Of a stretch of DNA of 64,000 nt, positions 9,829 to 17,418 are shown in pieces (within the stretch, counting starts at the first letter, position 1; each line of letters begins with the position of its first letter). Source of the DNA: CAVRQM01 sp963723455 (GTDB lineage Bacteria > Pseudomonadota > Alphaproteobacteria > Acetobacterales > Acetobacteraceae); assembly GCA_963723455.1 (NCBI GenBank), contig CAVRQM010000004.1:186001-250000 (forward strand). Reading direction: 5' to 3'. The position numbers were made by a program, and so were the translations under genes. The notes below the pieces were generated by a model, which was given only the letters and a program-made list of their open reading frames with translations, made no database searches and was not told where the DNA came from.

Positions 9829-10423
9829 CGGCACGACGCGCGCGCAGCCGCAGGCCGAACGCGATCAGCGCAACGCCGAACAGGATCGCATAGGCCCCCA
9901 GCCACAGCGTCAGCACGATCGCCCCGGCGAACGGGTGGGCCACCAGCAGCACGCCCCAGATCAGCGACACCAGCCCGGCCAGCCCGAGCAGCCAGCCGCC
10001 ATGTCCGCCGTGCATCGACACCGCCGCGCCCAGCATCAGCGCGCCGGTGACGATCGCCCAGGCGGCGAGGATCCAGACCGCCGCGGCAATGAACGCCGCC
10101 GGCGCGGCCAACGCGATCACGCCGATCAGCAGCCCCAGGACGCCCTCGGCCAGCAGCAGCGACCAGCGTTCGTGATGCGCCGCCGCGCGCAGCGCCGCGA
10201 TGATCGCGAACGCGCCATCCACCAGCGCGTAGATGCCGTAGACCAGCACCAGCGAGGCGAGCGCGCCGACCGGTTCCAGGAACGCGATGATGCCGAACAC
10301 GAGCGCCAGCACGCCACGCAGGGCCAGCGCCCACCAGTTGCGCGCCAGCGCCGTGCTGCGCGCCAGGCGCAGCCCGCTCCGGTCGTAAACCTGTCCGCCT
10401 TGGCTCATGCGTCCCTGGCTCAT
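9821..10423 (-). CDS. HdeD-family acid-resistance-like membrane protein
   Basis: This 200-residue protein has six predicted membrane helices arranged as three pairs, typical of the HdeD/DUF308 family. Typical phrases are LALRGVLALVFGIIAF and WGVLLVAHPFAGAIVL. HdeD contributes to acid resistance in E. coli; the role here is unproven. The first ATG (10423) overlaps the pssA stop as ATGA, indicating translational coupling as the last gene of psd-pssA-hdeD. A second in-frame ATG at 10408 comes from a 15-bp tandem duplication, so the N-terminus begins with two near copies of MSQG. Confidence 0.85.
   Translation of the reverse strand: MSQGRMSQGGQVYDRSGLRLARSTALARNWWALALRGVLALVFGIIAFLEPVGALASLVLVYGIYALVDGAFAIIAALRAAAHHERWSLLLAEGVLGLLIGVIALAAPAAFIAAAVWILAAWAIVTGALMLGAAVSMHGGHGGWLLGLAGLVSLIWGVLLVAHPFAGAIVLTLWLGAYAILFGVALIAFGLRLRARRAGA
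10394..10423 (-). repeat. 15-bp tandem duplication of the hdeD-like start
   Basis: On the minus strand, ATGAGCCAGGGACGC is followed directly by ATGAGCCAAGGCGGA. The period of 15 keeps the frame, so both copies supply an in-frame ATG and the protein starts with a duplicated MSQG. The first copy overlaps the pssA stop. Confidence 0.85.
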
Positions 10424-11355
10424 GCGTCGTGTTCCTTGTACATCGCGGCGTCGTTCTCCGGTCGTTCCACCTGCGCCACGGCGCCGCGGTTCGCCTCGGC
10501 CGCGTCGCGCAGCCGGCGGAAGCTGCGCAGGCTGAACGGCAGCATGCCGAGATAGATCAGCCCGGCGGCCGCCAGCGCCGCCCACGGGTCGGCCAGCAGC
10601 AGGGCGGCGAACAGCCCGGTGCCGACCAGCAGCGGCAGCACGTATTCCGCCGGGACCTTGAAGTTCTTGAAGTTCCAGACCGGCAACGTCGAGACCAGCA
10701 GGAACGCGGTGCCGATCAGCATGACGGCGCAGACCAGCGGCGAGGCCGCAAGCCCGGCCAGTCCGGTCCAGCCCATCTCGTGCGCCTCCAGGCCCACGAA
10801 CAGCGGAAACAGCGCCAAGCCCGCCCCGGCCGGCGCGGGAACCCCGGTAAAGAAGGTGTAGGCATAGGCCGGATGCGCGGCCGATCCGGCGACCGCCTCG
10901 ATCGACGCGCCGAACCGCGCCAGGCGCAGCGCCATGCAGACCGAGAACAGCAGGCACGGCATGAAGCCGTAGCCGCGCACCGCCTGCAGCGACCACAGAT
11001 ACAGCACGAACGGCGGCGCCACGCCGAAGCAGAGGAAGTCGGCGAGGCTGTCGAACTCCGCGCCGAACCGCGAGGTGGCCTTGAGCAGCCGCGCCAGCCG
11101 GCCGTCCAGCCCGTCGATGCACGCCGCCACCGCGATCGCCGCCGCCGCTGCGCCGAACCGCGCCTCCAGCCCGAAGCGCATCGCCGTCAGCCCGGCGCAC
11201 AGGCCCAGCATGGTCAGCAGGTTCGGGATGATCCGGTTGAACGACAGGCCGCGGAATCGCGGCCGCTCGGGCGGGCGCAGCCGGCGGCGCAGCCGGCGCA
11301 TCTGCGCCTCCGCCGACAGCACGCGGCGGGTCGGCAGCGGCCGCGGGCCGATCAT
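10420..11355 (-). CDS. pssA: CDP-diacylglycerol-serine O-phosphatidyltransferase
   Basis: It makes phosphatidylserine from CDP-diacylglycerol and serine in the inner membrane, the step before Psd. The CDP-alcohol phosphotransferase signature is complete: D84-G85-x-x-A88-R89, then G98, D102 and D106. Several membrane helices follow. The 311-residue length is in the normal range for this class. The start ATG overlaps the psd stop (ATGA), and its own stop overlaps the start of the HdeD-like gene. This gives a tightly coupled three-gene operon. The basic N-terminal stretch of about 40 residues before SFNRIIPNLLT is cytosolic. Confidence 0.95.
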   Translation of the reverse strand: MIGPRPLPTRRVLSAEAQMRRLRRRLRPPERPRFRGLSFNRIIPNLLTMLGLCAGLTAMRFGLEARFGAAAAAIAVAACIDGLDGRLARLLKATSRFGAEFDSLADFLCFGVAPPFVLYLWSLQAVRGYGFMPCLLFSVCMALRLARFGASIEAVAGSAAHPAYAYTFFTGVPAPAGAGLALFPLFVGLEAHEMGWTGLAGLAASPLVCAVMLIGTAFLLVSTLPVWNFKNFKVPAEYVLPLLVGTGLFAALLLADPWAALAAAGLIYLGMLPFSLRSFRRLRDAAEANRGAVAQVERPENDAAMYKEHDA

Positions 11356-12098
11356 GCCGCGGTCAATCCGGCAAGCGCCGCGACCGCCGGCTCGGCGGCA
11401 GGATCGGGCCGCGCGCGCGGCGCAGGGTGCGCCGCGAGGTCGGCGATCACCGTCTCGCCGCCGATCATGGTCTGCCCGACCAAGACCAGCGGCGGCACCC
11501 CCGGCGGCAGATACAGGTCGGTGCGGCTGCCGAACCGGATCAGCCCGAGATGCTCGCCGACCCCCACCGCCTGGCCCTCGCGCACATGGCACAGGATGCG
11601 CCGCGCGATCAGCCCGGCGATCTGCACCACCGCCAGGTCGCGCCCGTCGGGCAGCCGGATCGCCAGCGCGTTGCGCTCGTTGGCCTCGGACGCCTTGTCC
11701 AGGCTCGCGTTGACGAAGGCGCCGGCGCGATAGGCGATGCGGGCGATGACGCCGTCGGCAGGCACACGGTTGATATGCACGTCCAGCACCGACAGGAAGA
11801 TCGCGACCCGCTGCCGCAGCTCCGGTCCCAGCCCGAGTTCGGGTGGCGGGACGGCAGGCCCGATCGAGACCACGTGGCCGTCCGCCGGGGCGACCACCAA
11901 CCCCGCCCGAGCCGGCGGCACGCGGCGGGGGTCGCGGAAGAACGCCAGGCAGGCCAGCGCGAACAACGCGCCCAGCCAGACCAGCCAGGGCGAGACGAAC
12001 AGCCCGACCAGCGCCACGACCACGCCGGCGGCGATGAACGGGTGGCCGGCCCGGTGCGGCGGCGCCGCGACGAGGCGGATGGATTGGGCGATCGACAT
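11352..12098 (-). CDS. psd: Phosphatidylserine decarboxylase proenzyme
   Basis: It converts phosphatidylserine to phosphatidylethanolamine using a pyruvoyl group made by self-cleavage. The 248-residue length and the C-terminal RFGSRTDLYLP match the short alphaproteobacterial class. The Ser of the Gly-Ser pair (about residue 189) becomes the pyruvoyl residue. An N-terminal hydrophobic hairpin (about 20-50) anchors it to the membrane, and FLSVLDVHINRVP is a conserved core phrase. It is the first gene of psd-pssA-hdeD. The 92-nt gap to the divergent gene at 12191 must hold both promoters. Confidence 0.95.
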   Translation of the reverse strand: MSIAQSIRLVAAPPHRAGHPFIAAGVVVALVGLFVSPWLVWLGALFALACLAFFRDPRRVPPARAGLVVAPADGHVVSIGPAVPPPELGLGPELRQRVAIFLSVLDVHINRVPADGVIARIAYRAGAFVNASLDKASEANERNALAIRLPDGRDLAVVQIAGLIARRILCHVREGQAVGVGEHLGLIRFGSRTDLYLPPGVPPLVLVGQTMIGGETVIADLAAHPAPRARPDPAAEPAVAALAGLTAA

Positions 12099-12190
12099 GG
12101 CGGGGTCTTAGCAGGTCAGGCGGTCTTGGTTCATCGAAGTTTTACGCCGGTGCGGCATGACAGCGCCGCGAACGGCGGAGCACAGGCGCA

Positions 12191-12682
12191 ATGCAGGACA
12201 TCACGCCGGAATGGAACGGGGAGCGCGTCCATCTCGGCCCGTTCACGGTCGATGCCGAGGGCTACCTGCAGCCGCGCGACCCGGCGATCTCGCCCGCCTT
12301 CACGGTGCGCTGGCGTGGCCGGCATGTGCGCGCCGCGCTCCAGGCCGGGTCCGCCCCCGGCGGCTACAGCCTGGCGATCGACGTGGTGGCCGGGCGCATC
12401 CCCAGCACCGCGGCGACCACGCAGCGGCCGGAGCTGCGCAGCCGCGCCTTCGACCTCGCGCGCGCGCTCGCCTCGCAGCCGCCGCCGGGCTGGCAGGTCG
12501 GGCTGCGGCCGGACCATGGCATCGGTCTGGCGACCACGCAGGCGCTGCCGGTGCCGGTGGCCGCCGCCGACCTGCTGGCCGGCATGACCTCGTTCCTGCT
12601 CTGCCTCGATCCCTACCTCGACGTCGTCGATGCGGCCACCGGCACGGAGGCGGTTGCAGCGGCGGGTACGGCAAAGACCTGA
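12191..12682 (+). CDS. Hypothetical protein
   Basis: I do not recognise this 163-residue protein. It is probably cytosolic: no signal peptide and no clear membrane segment. It opens with an alternating polar/hydrophobic, beta-like part (LGPFTVDAEGYLQPRD, FTVRWRGRHVRAALQ) and has a helical middle section. Its GC-rich third codon positions support real coding. It is divergent from psd, and its last 70 nt overlap the 3' end of the convergent LysM gene. Its C-terminal Ala-rich tail could be overlap-driven and poorly conserved. Confidence 0.6.
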   Translation: MQDITPEWNGERVHLGPFTVDAEGYLQPRDPAISPAFTVRWRGRHVRAALQAGSAPGGYSLAIDVVAGRIPSTAATTQRPELRSRAFDLARALASQPPPGWQVGLRPDHGIGLATTQALPVPVAAADLLAGMTSFLLCLDPYLDVVDAATGTEAVAAAGTAKT

Positions 12683-13794
12683 CCGGGGTAGATCAGGTTG
12701 GGGTCGCGGATCTGCTCGCGGTTGGCAATGTAGATGACCGTATAGCGCACGCCATGGCCATAGGCCTGACGGGCGATGCGCCACAGACTCTGCCCCGGCT
12801 GGACCACCACGTTGCCGCTCGACAGATCGGCGGGCGAGACCTGGGCGCGATCGAACGGCAGGGCGATCCTGGCCGCCACCGAGCCGTTCGCCGTCAACTG
12901 GTCCAATCGCAGCTGGTGGCGGCCGGACGCCACCGGATCGCTCGGCTGCAAGGTCCAGCGGCCCTGCGGATCGGCCTGCACCTCGCCGGCAAGACGGGCA
13001 TCGTCATAGACCCGCACCGTGCTGCCCGGTCGCGCGGTGCCGGCGAAGCGGATCGCGCCGTGCGCGTCGTAATCGACGATCGCCAGGCCGAGACGCGCCG
13101 GCTGGCCACCGGCCCGCGGCGCCGGCGATTGCAGCAGCCGGGGCATGCCGGCCGCCGGCGTCAGCAACGCCAGCGCGCCTGATCCCGCCCCAGGCACCAC
13201 CACCACGACCGGGGCCGTGCCCGGCTGCGCCGCGCCGGCGGGCGAGGCGGGCAGGGTCGAGACCGTCAGCTGCTGGCCGCCGGCCGGCAGCGGCGCGATG
13301 GGCAGGGCGACCCATTGTCCCTGCGCATCGGCCGGGGCCTGGGCGATCGGGCGACCGTTGTCGGCGATCACGACCTGGCTTCCCGGTCGCGCGCGCCCCG
13401 CCAGCACCGCGTCGCCCTGCGGGCCGACTCGCACGATGTCGAAGCTGGGCGGGGCGGCGACGGGCGCAGGCGACCCGTCCGGCGCCCGCGCGCCCGCGCC
13501 GGTGATGCGCAGCGTCGCTGCGGCGGCCGGCGCTGCCACCGCCGGCGGTGGCGCAGGTATTCCGGCCTGCCGCATCGCGGCGACGCGCGGTGATGCGAAC
13601 GCGCTGGCGCCGTCGGCGACCGGGCCGGTCCCCGGCGTCGCATGCCGTTGCTCGACCTTCTGGACGTCGGGAGCAGGCTGGCCGAGCAGCGTCCAGGCCG
13701 CTCCCGCGCCGCCGAGTACGGCGACGACCGCCAGCAGCCGCACCGAGGCGAACCCGGCGACTCGCGCTGACCCATTTGGCGCCGACGCTGACAT
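12613..13794 (-). CDS. LysM-domain envelope protein with Ig-like modules
   Basis: This 393-residue protein has an N-terminal membrane anchor or signal (about 15-35), a Pro/Ala-rich linker, then two related Ig-like segments. Each segment carries an ARPGS start and an RPGSxVxxxDxxxxAxxxxDxxGxW pattern (about 150 and 285). One C-terminal LysM module (about 320-370, VVVQPGQSLWRIARQAYG to IYPGQVFAVP) binds peptidoglycan. The ATG at 13794 is the first that fits; upstream frame is shadow of the cytochrome gene. This architecture resembles proteins that attach to the sacculus; no enzymatic domain is visible. Confidence 0.85.
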   Translation of the reverse strand: MSASAPNGSARVAGFASVRLLAVVAVLGGAGAAWTLLGQPAPDVQKVEQRHATPGTGPVADGASAFASPRVAAMRQAGIPAPPPAVAAPAAAATLRITGAGARAPDGSPAPVAAPPSFDIVRVGPQGDAVLAGRARPGSQVVIADNGRPIAQAPADAQGQWVALPIAPLPAGGQQLTVSTLPASPAGAAQPGTAPVVVVVPGAGSGALALLTPAAGMPRLLQSPAPRAGGQPARLGLAIVDYDAHGAIRFAGTARPGSTVRVYDDARLAGEVQADPQGRWTLQPSDPVASGRHQLRLDQLTANGSVAARIALPFDRAQVSPADLSSGNVVVQPGQSLWRIARQAYGHGVRYTVIYIANREQIRDPNLIYPGQVFAVPAAATASVPVAASTTSR

Positions 13795-13923
13795 GATAAT
13801 GACATATGCGCTCTTTTTCCGAGCCGCAATATTCGCCCGCGATCGTTTGCAGCGATTGACGCGCGGATGGCGCCCGGCGACCGGCTTGCCTATAGCCGGA
13901 GCATCGAGGGGCGGGAGTTCGCG

Positions 13924-14607
13924 ATGGCGTTGCGCGCCAAACGGCCGGGGATGCGACTGCCGATGCGGGTCTGGGACGCGCCGATCCGGCTGTTCCACTG
14001 GGCGATCGTGCTGCTGGTCGCCGCCGCCTATGTCAGCGCCGACCTCAATCACGTGCGGCTGCATCTGCTGTGCGGCTACGCGATCCTGGCGCTGCTGCTG
14101 TTCCGCCTGGCCTGGGGCGTGGTCGGCAGCGAGACGGCGCGGTTCGCGGCGTTCCTGCGCAGTCCGCTCGCCGGGCTGCGGCGCTTGGCGCGGTCCGACG
14201 GCCGCGCGCCCGACGACGGGCTGGGGCACGCCGAGGCCGGCGGCTGGCTGGTGCTGGCGATGCTGCTGCTGCTGCTGGCCGAGGCGCTGACCGGGCTGTG
14301 CGTCAGTGGCGCCGGCGCGCCGCAGGGGCCGCTGGCAAGGTATGTCGGCACCGTAGCCGGCGATCGGCTGTCGGCGCTGCATGCCGGGCCGCTGCAGATC
14401 GCGCTGCTGGTCGCGATCGGCCTGCATGTGCTGGCGATCCTGGCCTATGCCGTGGTCGGGCGGCAGAACATGTTGCGTCCGATGATCACCGGCAAGAAGC
14501 TGCTGCCCGCCGCGACCCGCGCCCCGCGCATGGCGCCAACTGCGCTGGCCTGGGGCATCCTGGCGCTGGCGGCGCTCGCGGTGCTGCTGCTGGCGACGCG
14601 GGTCTGA
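13924..14607 (+). CDS. Cytochrome b561-family membrane protein
   Basis: This 227-residue di-heme membrane cytochrome of the b561/Ni-Fe-hydrogenase-b type has about four helices. Heme-ligand candidates are RLFHW (helix 1), NHVRLHLLCGY (helix 2) and GLHVLAI (helix 4). The family phrase RLAWGVVGSETARF is present. The start at 13924 is preceded by a GGGAG-type ribosome site; a longer in-frame start at 13867 lacks one. Such proteins move electrons between quinones and a periplasmic partner. No cytochrome c gene is adjacent, so the partner is unknown. It is divergent from the LysM gene. Confidence 0.85.
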   Translation: MALRAKRPGMRLPMRVWDAPIRLFHWAIVLLVAAAYVSADLNHVRLHLLCGYAILALLLFRLAWGVVGSETARFAAFLRSPLAGLRRLARSDGRAPDDGLGHAEAGGWLVLAMLLLLLAEALTGLCVSGAGAPQGPLARYVGTVAGDRLSALHAGPLQIALLVAIGLHVLAILAYAVVGRQNMLRPMITGKKLLPAATRAPRMAPTALAWGILALAALAVLLLATRV

Positions 14608-14828
14608 GGGCCGGCTGACGGCGCGCGGACGCGATCGAGCCGCGCATTGGCAGCGGGCGCATGGCGCGCGCACGCCGCCGATGGCATGCCGATGCGCTTG
14701 TCGCTTGCGCGTCGCGCCGCGATGATCCCGTCCGAGGTCGTCGCCGTGGCCGTGCCGCCCGCCCGCAGCCTGATGGCAGCCGAGCGTCGTCCTGCTCGGC
14801 GCCGAGACATGAAGGAAATGCCTGGCCC

Positions 14829-15413
14829 ATGCCGCACATCCGATCCGTCGCCGTGTTCTGCGGCGCGAGTCCCGGGCACGACCCGCAGTTCCGCGCCTGC
14901 GCCACGGCGCTCGGCACTGGGCTGGCCCGCGCCGGCATCCGGCTGATCTATGGCGGCGGCGGCATCGGCCTGATGGGCGCGGTCGCCGACGCGGCGCTGG
15001 CGGCCGGCGGCCATGTCACCGGCGTCATCCCGGAGTTCCTGACCCGCGTCGAGGTGGCGCATCCCGGCGCGCACACGATGCTGGTCACCGACAGCATGCA
15101 CAGCCGCAAGCAGCGCATGTTCGAGCTGTCGGACGCCTTCATCACCCTGGCCGGCGGCCTCGGCACCTTCGACGAGACATTCGAGATCCTGACCTGGCGC
15201 CAGCTCGGCCTGCACGACAAGCCGATCTTGCTGTGCGATCTGGCCGGCAGCGCCGCCCCGCTGCTGGCGCTGATCGAGACGACGATCGCGACCGGCTTCG
15301 CCCGCCCGCAGATTCGCGCGCTGTTTGAGGTCGTCACCGACATTCCGGCCCTGCTCGCGCGCCTGTCGCAGCTCGGCCCGGCCGCTGATGGCGACGAGCC
15401 GCGCCGCATGTGA
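14829..15413 (+). CDS. LOG-family protein (TIGR00730), cytokinin-type phosphoribohydrolase
   Basis: This 194-residue Rossmann-fold protein of the lysine-decarboxylase-like/LOG family cleaves nucleoside 5'-monophosphates to base and ribose phosphate. The signature is present: SRKQRMFELSDAFITL followed by AGGLGTFDE (about 108-116). The usual Pro of PGGxGTxxE is Ala here. The N-terminal VAVFCGAS phrase fixes the start at 14829. It stands alone, 64 nt ahead of a tRNA gene. The 221 nt before it, back to the cytochrome gene, show no feature I can support. Confidence 0.9.
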   Translation: MPHIRSVAVFCGASPGHDPQFRACATALGTGLARAGIRLIYGGGGIGLMGAVADAALAAGGHVTGVIPEFLTRVEVAHPGAHTMLVTDSMHSRKQRMFELSDAFITLAGGLGTFDETFEILTWRQLGLHDKPILLCDLAGSAAPLLALIETTIATGFARPQIRALFEVVTDIPALLARLSQLGPAADGDEPRRM

Positions 15414-15474
15414 TCGCGCGGCGGGCCGCCCAGCCGCTTGCCCCCGGCATCCCGCTTCGGTATGACGAGCCCGC

Positions 15475-15551
15475 CGGAGTGTAGCTCAGCCTGGTAGAGC
15501 ACTGTGTTCGGGACGCAGGGGCCGGAGGTTCAAATCCTCTCACTCCGACCA
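15475..15551 (+). tRNA. tRNA-Pro(CGG)
   Basis: A full cloverleaf is visible. The 7-bp acceptor stem CGGAGTG/CACTCCG is followed by A and an encoded CCA. The D-arm is GCTC-AGCCTGGTA-GAGC. The anticodon stem CTGTG/CGCAG encloses the loop TTCGGGA, giving anticodon CGG (proline). The T-arm is GGAGG-TTCAAAT-CCTCT with one G-U pair. Length is 77 nt. Confidence 0.97.
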
Positions 15552-15582
15552 TTTCCCGCTCGGTTCCGTCCCGCCCGCGCGA

Positions 15583-15774
15583 TCAGCGCATGTGCGCGGC
15601 CCACAGCATGAGCCAACGGGCCGGAAACACCCAGGCCGACCCGACCACCACGAAGTACACCGCCTGCAGCGGCCAGGGCGCGTGCAGCACGCGGTCGGCC
15701 AGGGTGACGGCGGCCACGACATAGGCGCAGAAGCCTAGCACCCCCACCCCGACCGCGACCGGCACACGCGACAT
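15583..15774 (-). CDS. DUF2842 family small membrane protein
   Basis: This 63-residue protein has two membrane helices (about 5-28 and 33-60). It ends in the DUF2842-like WVFPARWLMLWAAHMR, a family found mostly in alphaproteobacteria and of unknown function. It lies between tRNA-Pro and apt, transcribed away from apt. The short gap of 67 nt to apt must contain divergent start signals. Confidence 0.75.
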   Translation of the reverse strand: MSRVPVAVGVGVLGFCAYVVAAVTLADRVLHAPWPLQAVYFVVVGSAWVFPARWLMLWAAHMR

Positions 15775-15841
15775 CCCGACACGGTTAGCCGCAGGCGCGG
15801 CCAGGCGCTAGTGTCTGCCCCCAACCCGGAGCCGACGCCGC

Positions 15842-16357
15842 ATGGACCTCAAGGATCACATCAGGGCCATTCCTGATTTTCCCAAGCCGGGCATCCTGTT
15901 CTACGACATTTCGACCCTACTGCGGCATGCCGGCGCCTGGCAGGCGGCGATGGACCAGATGACCGCCCGCGTCGCCCCGTACCGGCCGGACCTGCTCGCC
16001 GGCGTCGAATCCCGCGGCTTCCTGATCGCTGCCCCGCTGGCGCTGAAGCTTGGCTGCGGATTCGTCATGTTGCGCAAGCGTGGCAAGCTGCCCGGCGAGG
16101 TCGTCGGCCTAGACTACGCGCTGGAGTACGGCAGCGACAGGATCGAAATCCAGGCCGACGCGGTGTCGCCTGGGATGCGGGTTGTGGTGGTGGACGACCT
16201 GCTGGCGACCGGCGGGACGATGGCCGCCGGCATCAGCCTGCTGCGCGGGGTCGGCGCCGTGGTGCCGGCCGCCGCGGCGCTGATCGAACTGACCTTTCTG
16301 GGCGGCCGCGACCGGCTGGACGTGCCCACCGAGTCGCTGGTGGCCTACGCCTCGTGA
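15842..16357 (+). CDS. apt: Adenine phosphoribosyltransferase
   Basis: It salvages adenine to AMP using phosphoribosyl pyrophosphate. The PRPP-binding motif VVVVDDLLATGGTM lies at about residues 114-127. The N-terminal IPDFPKPGILFYDIS and the hood region VESRGFLIAAPLALKLG match Apt well. The length of 171 is standard. Its stop lies in the first copy of a 14-bp tandem array that leads to the next gene (see repeat at 16354). Confidence 0.97.
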   Translation: MDLKDHIRAIPDFPKPGILFYDISTLLRHAGAWQAAMDQMTARVAPYRPDLLAGVESRGFLIAAPLALKLGCGFVMLRKRGKLPGEVVGLDYALEYGSDRIEIQADAVSPGMRVVVVDDLLATGGTMAAGISLLRGVGAVVPAAAALIELTFLGGRDRLDVPTESLVAYAS

Positions 16358-16409
16358 CAGGCGCGTTGTGATGAGCGCCTCGTGATGGGCGCGGCGTGAT
16401 GGGCGCGGG
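16354..16409 (+). repeat. 14-bp x4 tandem array forming a stop-start ladder
   Basis: Four 14-bp units start at 16354, 16368, 16382 and 16396 (third unit GTGATGGGCGCGGC). Each unit begins GTGA. The apt stop TGA overlaps the first GTG. From each GTG a five-codon reading frame runs to the TGA that overlaps the next GTG. The last GTG or the ATG next to it (16399) opens the downstream gene. Confidence 0.85.
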
Positions 16410-17418
16410 CGGCCGGCGAGGCCTGCTTGCGGCCGGCGGCGCGCTCGCCGCCGCAGCGGCGATCGGCCCGGCGCGGATTGGTCGGGCGGCGGCCGCGGAA
16501 CCGGCGCATCTGCTGGTGGCCGGCAGTCGGGGCGGCGCGCTCGATCGCTGGGCCGGCCTGCTGGCCGCGGCGCTGCGCGGCGGCTGGCCATCGGACGCCG
16601 GCATGGATGCGCGCGCCGTCGGCGGCGATGACGGCGTGACCGGCGCCAACCAGTTCGAGGCGCGCGACCCCGGCGACGGCACCGCGCTGCTGCTGCCCGG
16701 GGCCGCCGCCGCCGCCTGGCTGGCGGGCGACCCGCGCGTGCATTTCGACGCGGCGCGCTGGCTGCCGGTAATGTGCGGCGTCTCGGGCGGCGTGCTGGCC
16801 GGACGACGGCCGCTGTTCGCCGCCTCGCGGTCTGCGCCGATGCGCCTGGCGCTGACCGATCGGCTGGGGCCGGCGGCGGCCTGTCTGCTGGGCCTGGATC
16901 TGCTCGGCGTCGCGGTGCTGCCGGTCGCCGAGGCCGACGGCGCGGCGGCGTTGCGCGCCGGCCGGGTTGACGCGGCCTTCGTGCCGGACGCGCAGGGCGA
17001 CATCGGCATCATGGCCCATGCCGCCGCGCTGTTCACGCTCGGGCCTCCCGAACGCGCCGGTGCGGATGCCCGCGATCCGGCAATGATGGAGGTGCCCGCG
17101 CTGCCGGAACTGCTGGCCCGCGTCGGCCCGTCCGACCCGGAGCTGCTGGCCGGCTGGTACGCCGCCGCGGCCGCCGCCCAACTGGACTACGCGCTGGTGC
17201 TGCCATCGCTGAGCGCCGCCCCCAGTGTCGCCCTGTGGCGCGAGGCGGCGTCGCGCGCGGTCGATGACCCGGCGCTGCGGGCCGCCGCGCCCGCCGATAC
17301 GCGCGCGCTGGCAGCACCCGGCTGCGGCGTGGTGCTGGGCGCGATCGCCGCGCGCAGCGCCGCCCTGCTGGCCTATCGCCGCTGGCTAGCGCTACGGCTC
17401 GGCTACCTGCCCGGATGA
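16399..17418 (+). CDS. Tat-exported Bug/TctC-like binding protein, divergent
   Basis: This 339-residue protein has a twin-arginine-type leader (GRRGLLAAGGALAAAAAIGP, ending near AAAAEP). The mature part loosely follows the tripartite-tricarboxylate receptor (Bug/TctC) plan: GDDGVTGANQFEARDPGDGT resembles the ligand-loop region, and FDAARWLPVMCGVSGGVLA the following strand. Conservation is weak, so a solute-binding role is an inference. No TctA/TctB membrane partner is nearby. The preferred start is the ATG at 16399; GTG 16396 is the alternative. Its 3' end overlaps the convergent glycosyltransferase gene by 27 nt. Confidence 0.6.
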   Translation: MGAGGRRGLLAAGGALAAAAAIGPARIGRAAAAEPAHLLVAGSRGGALDRWAGLLAAALRGGWPSDAGMDARAVGGDDGVTGANQFEARDPGDGTALLLPGAAAAAWLAGDPRVHFDAARWLPVMCGVSGGVLAGRRPLFAASRSAPMRLALTDRLGPAAACLLGLDLLGVAVLPVAEADGAAALRAGRVDAAFVPDAQGDIGIMAHAAALFTLGPPERAGADARDPAMMEVPALPELLARVGPSDPELLAGWYAAAAAAQLDYALVLPSLSAAPSVALWREAASRAVDDPALRAAAPADTRALAAPGCGVVLGAIAARSAALLAYRRWLALRLGYLPG

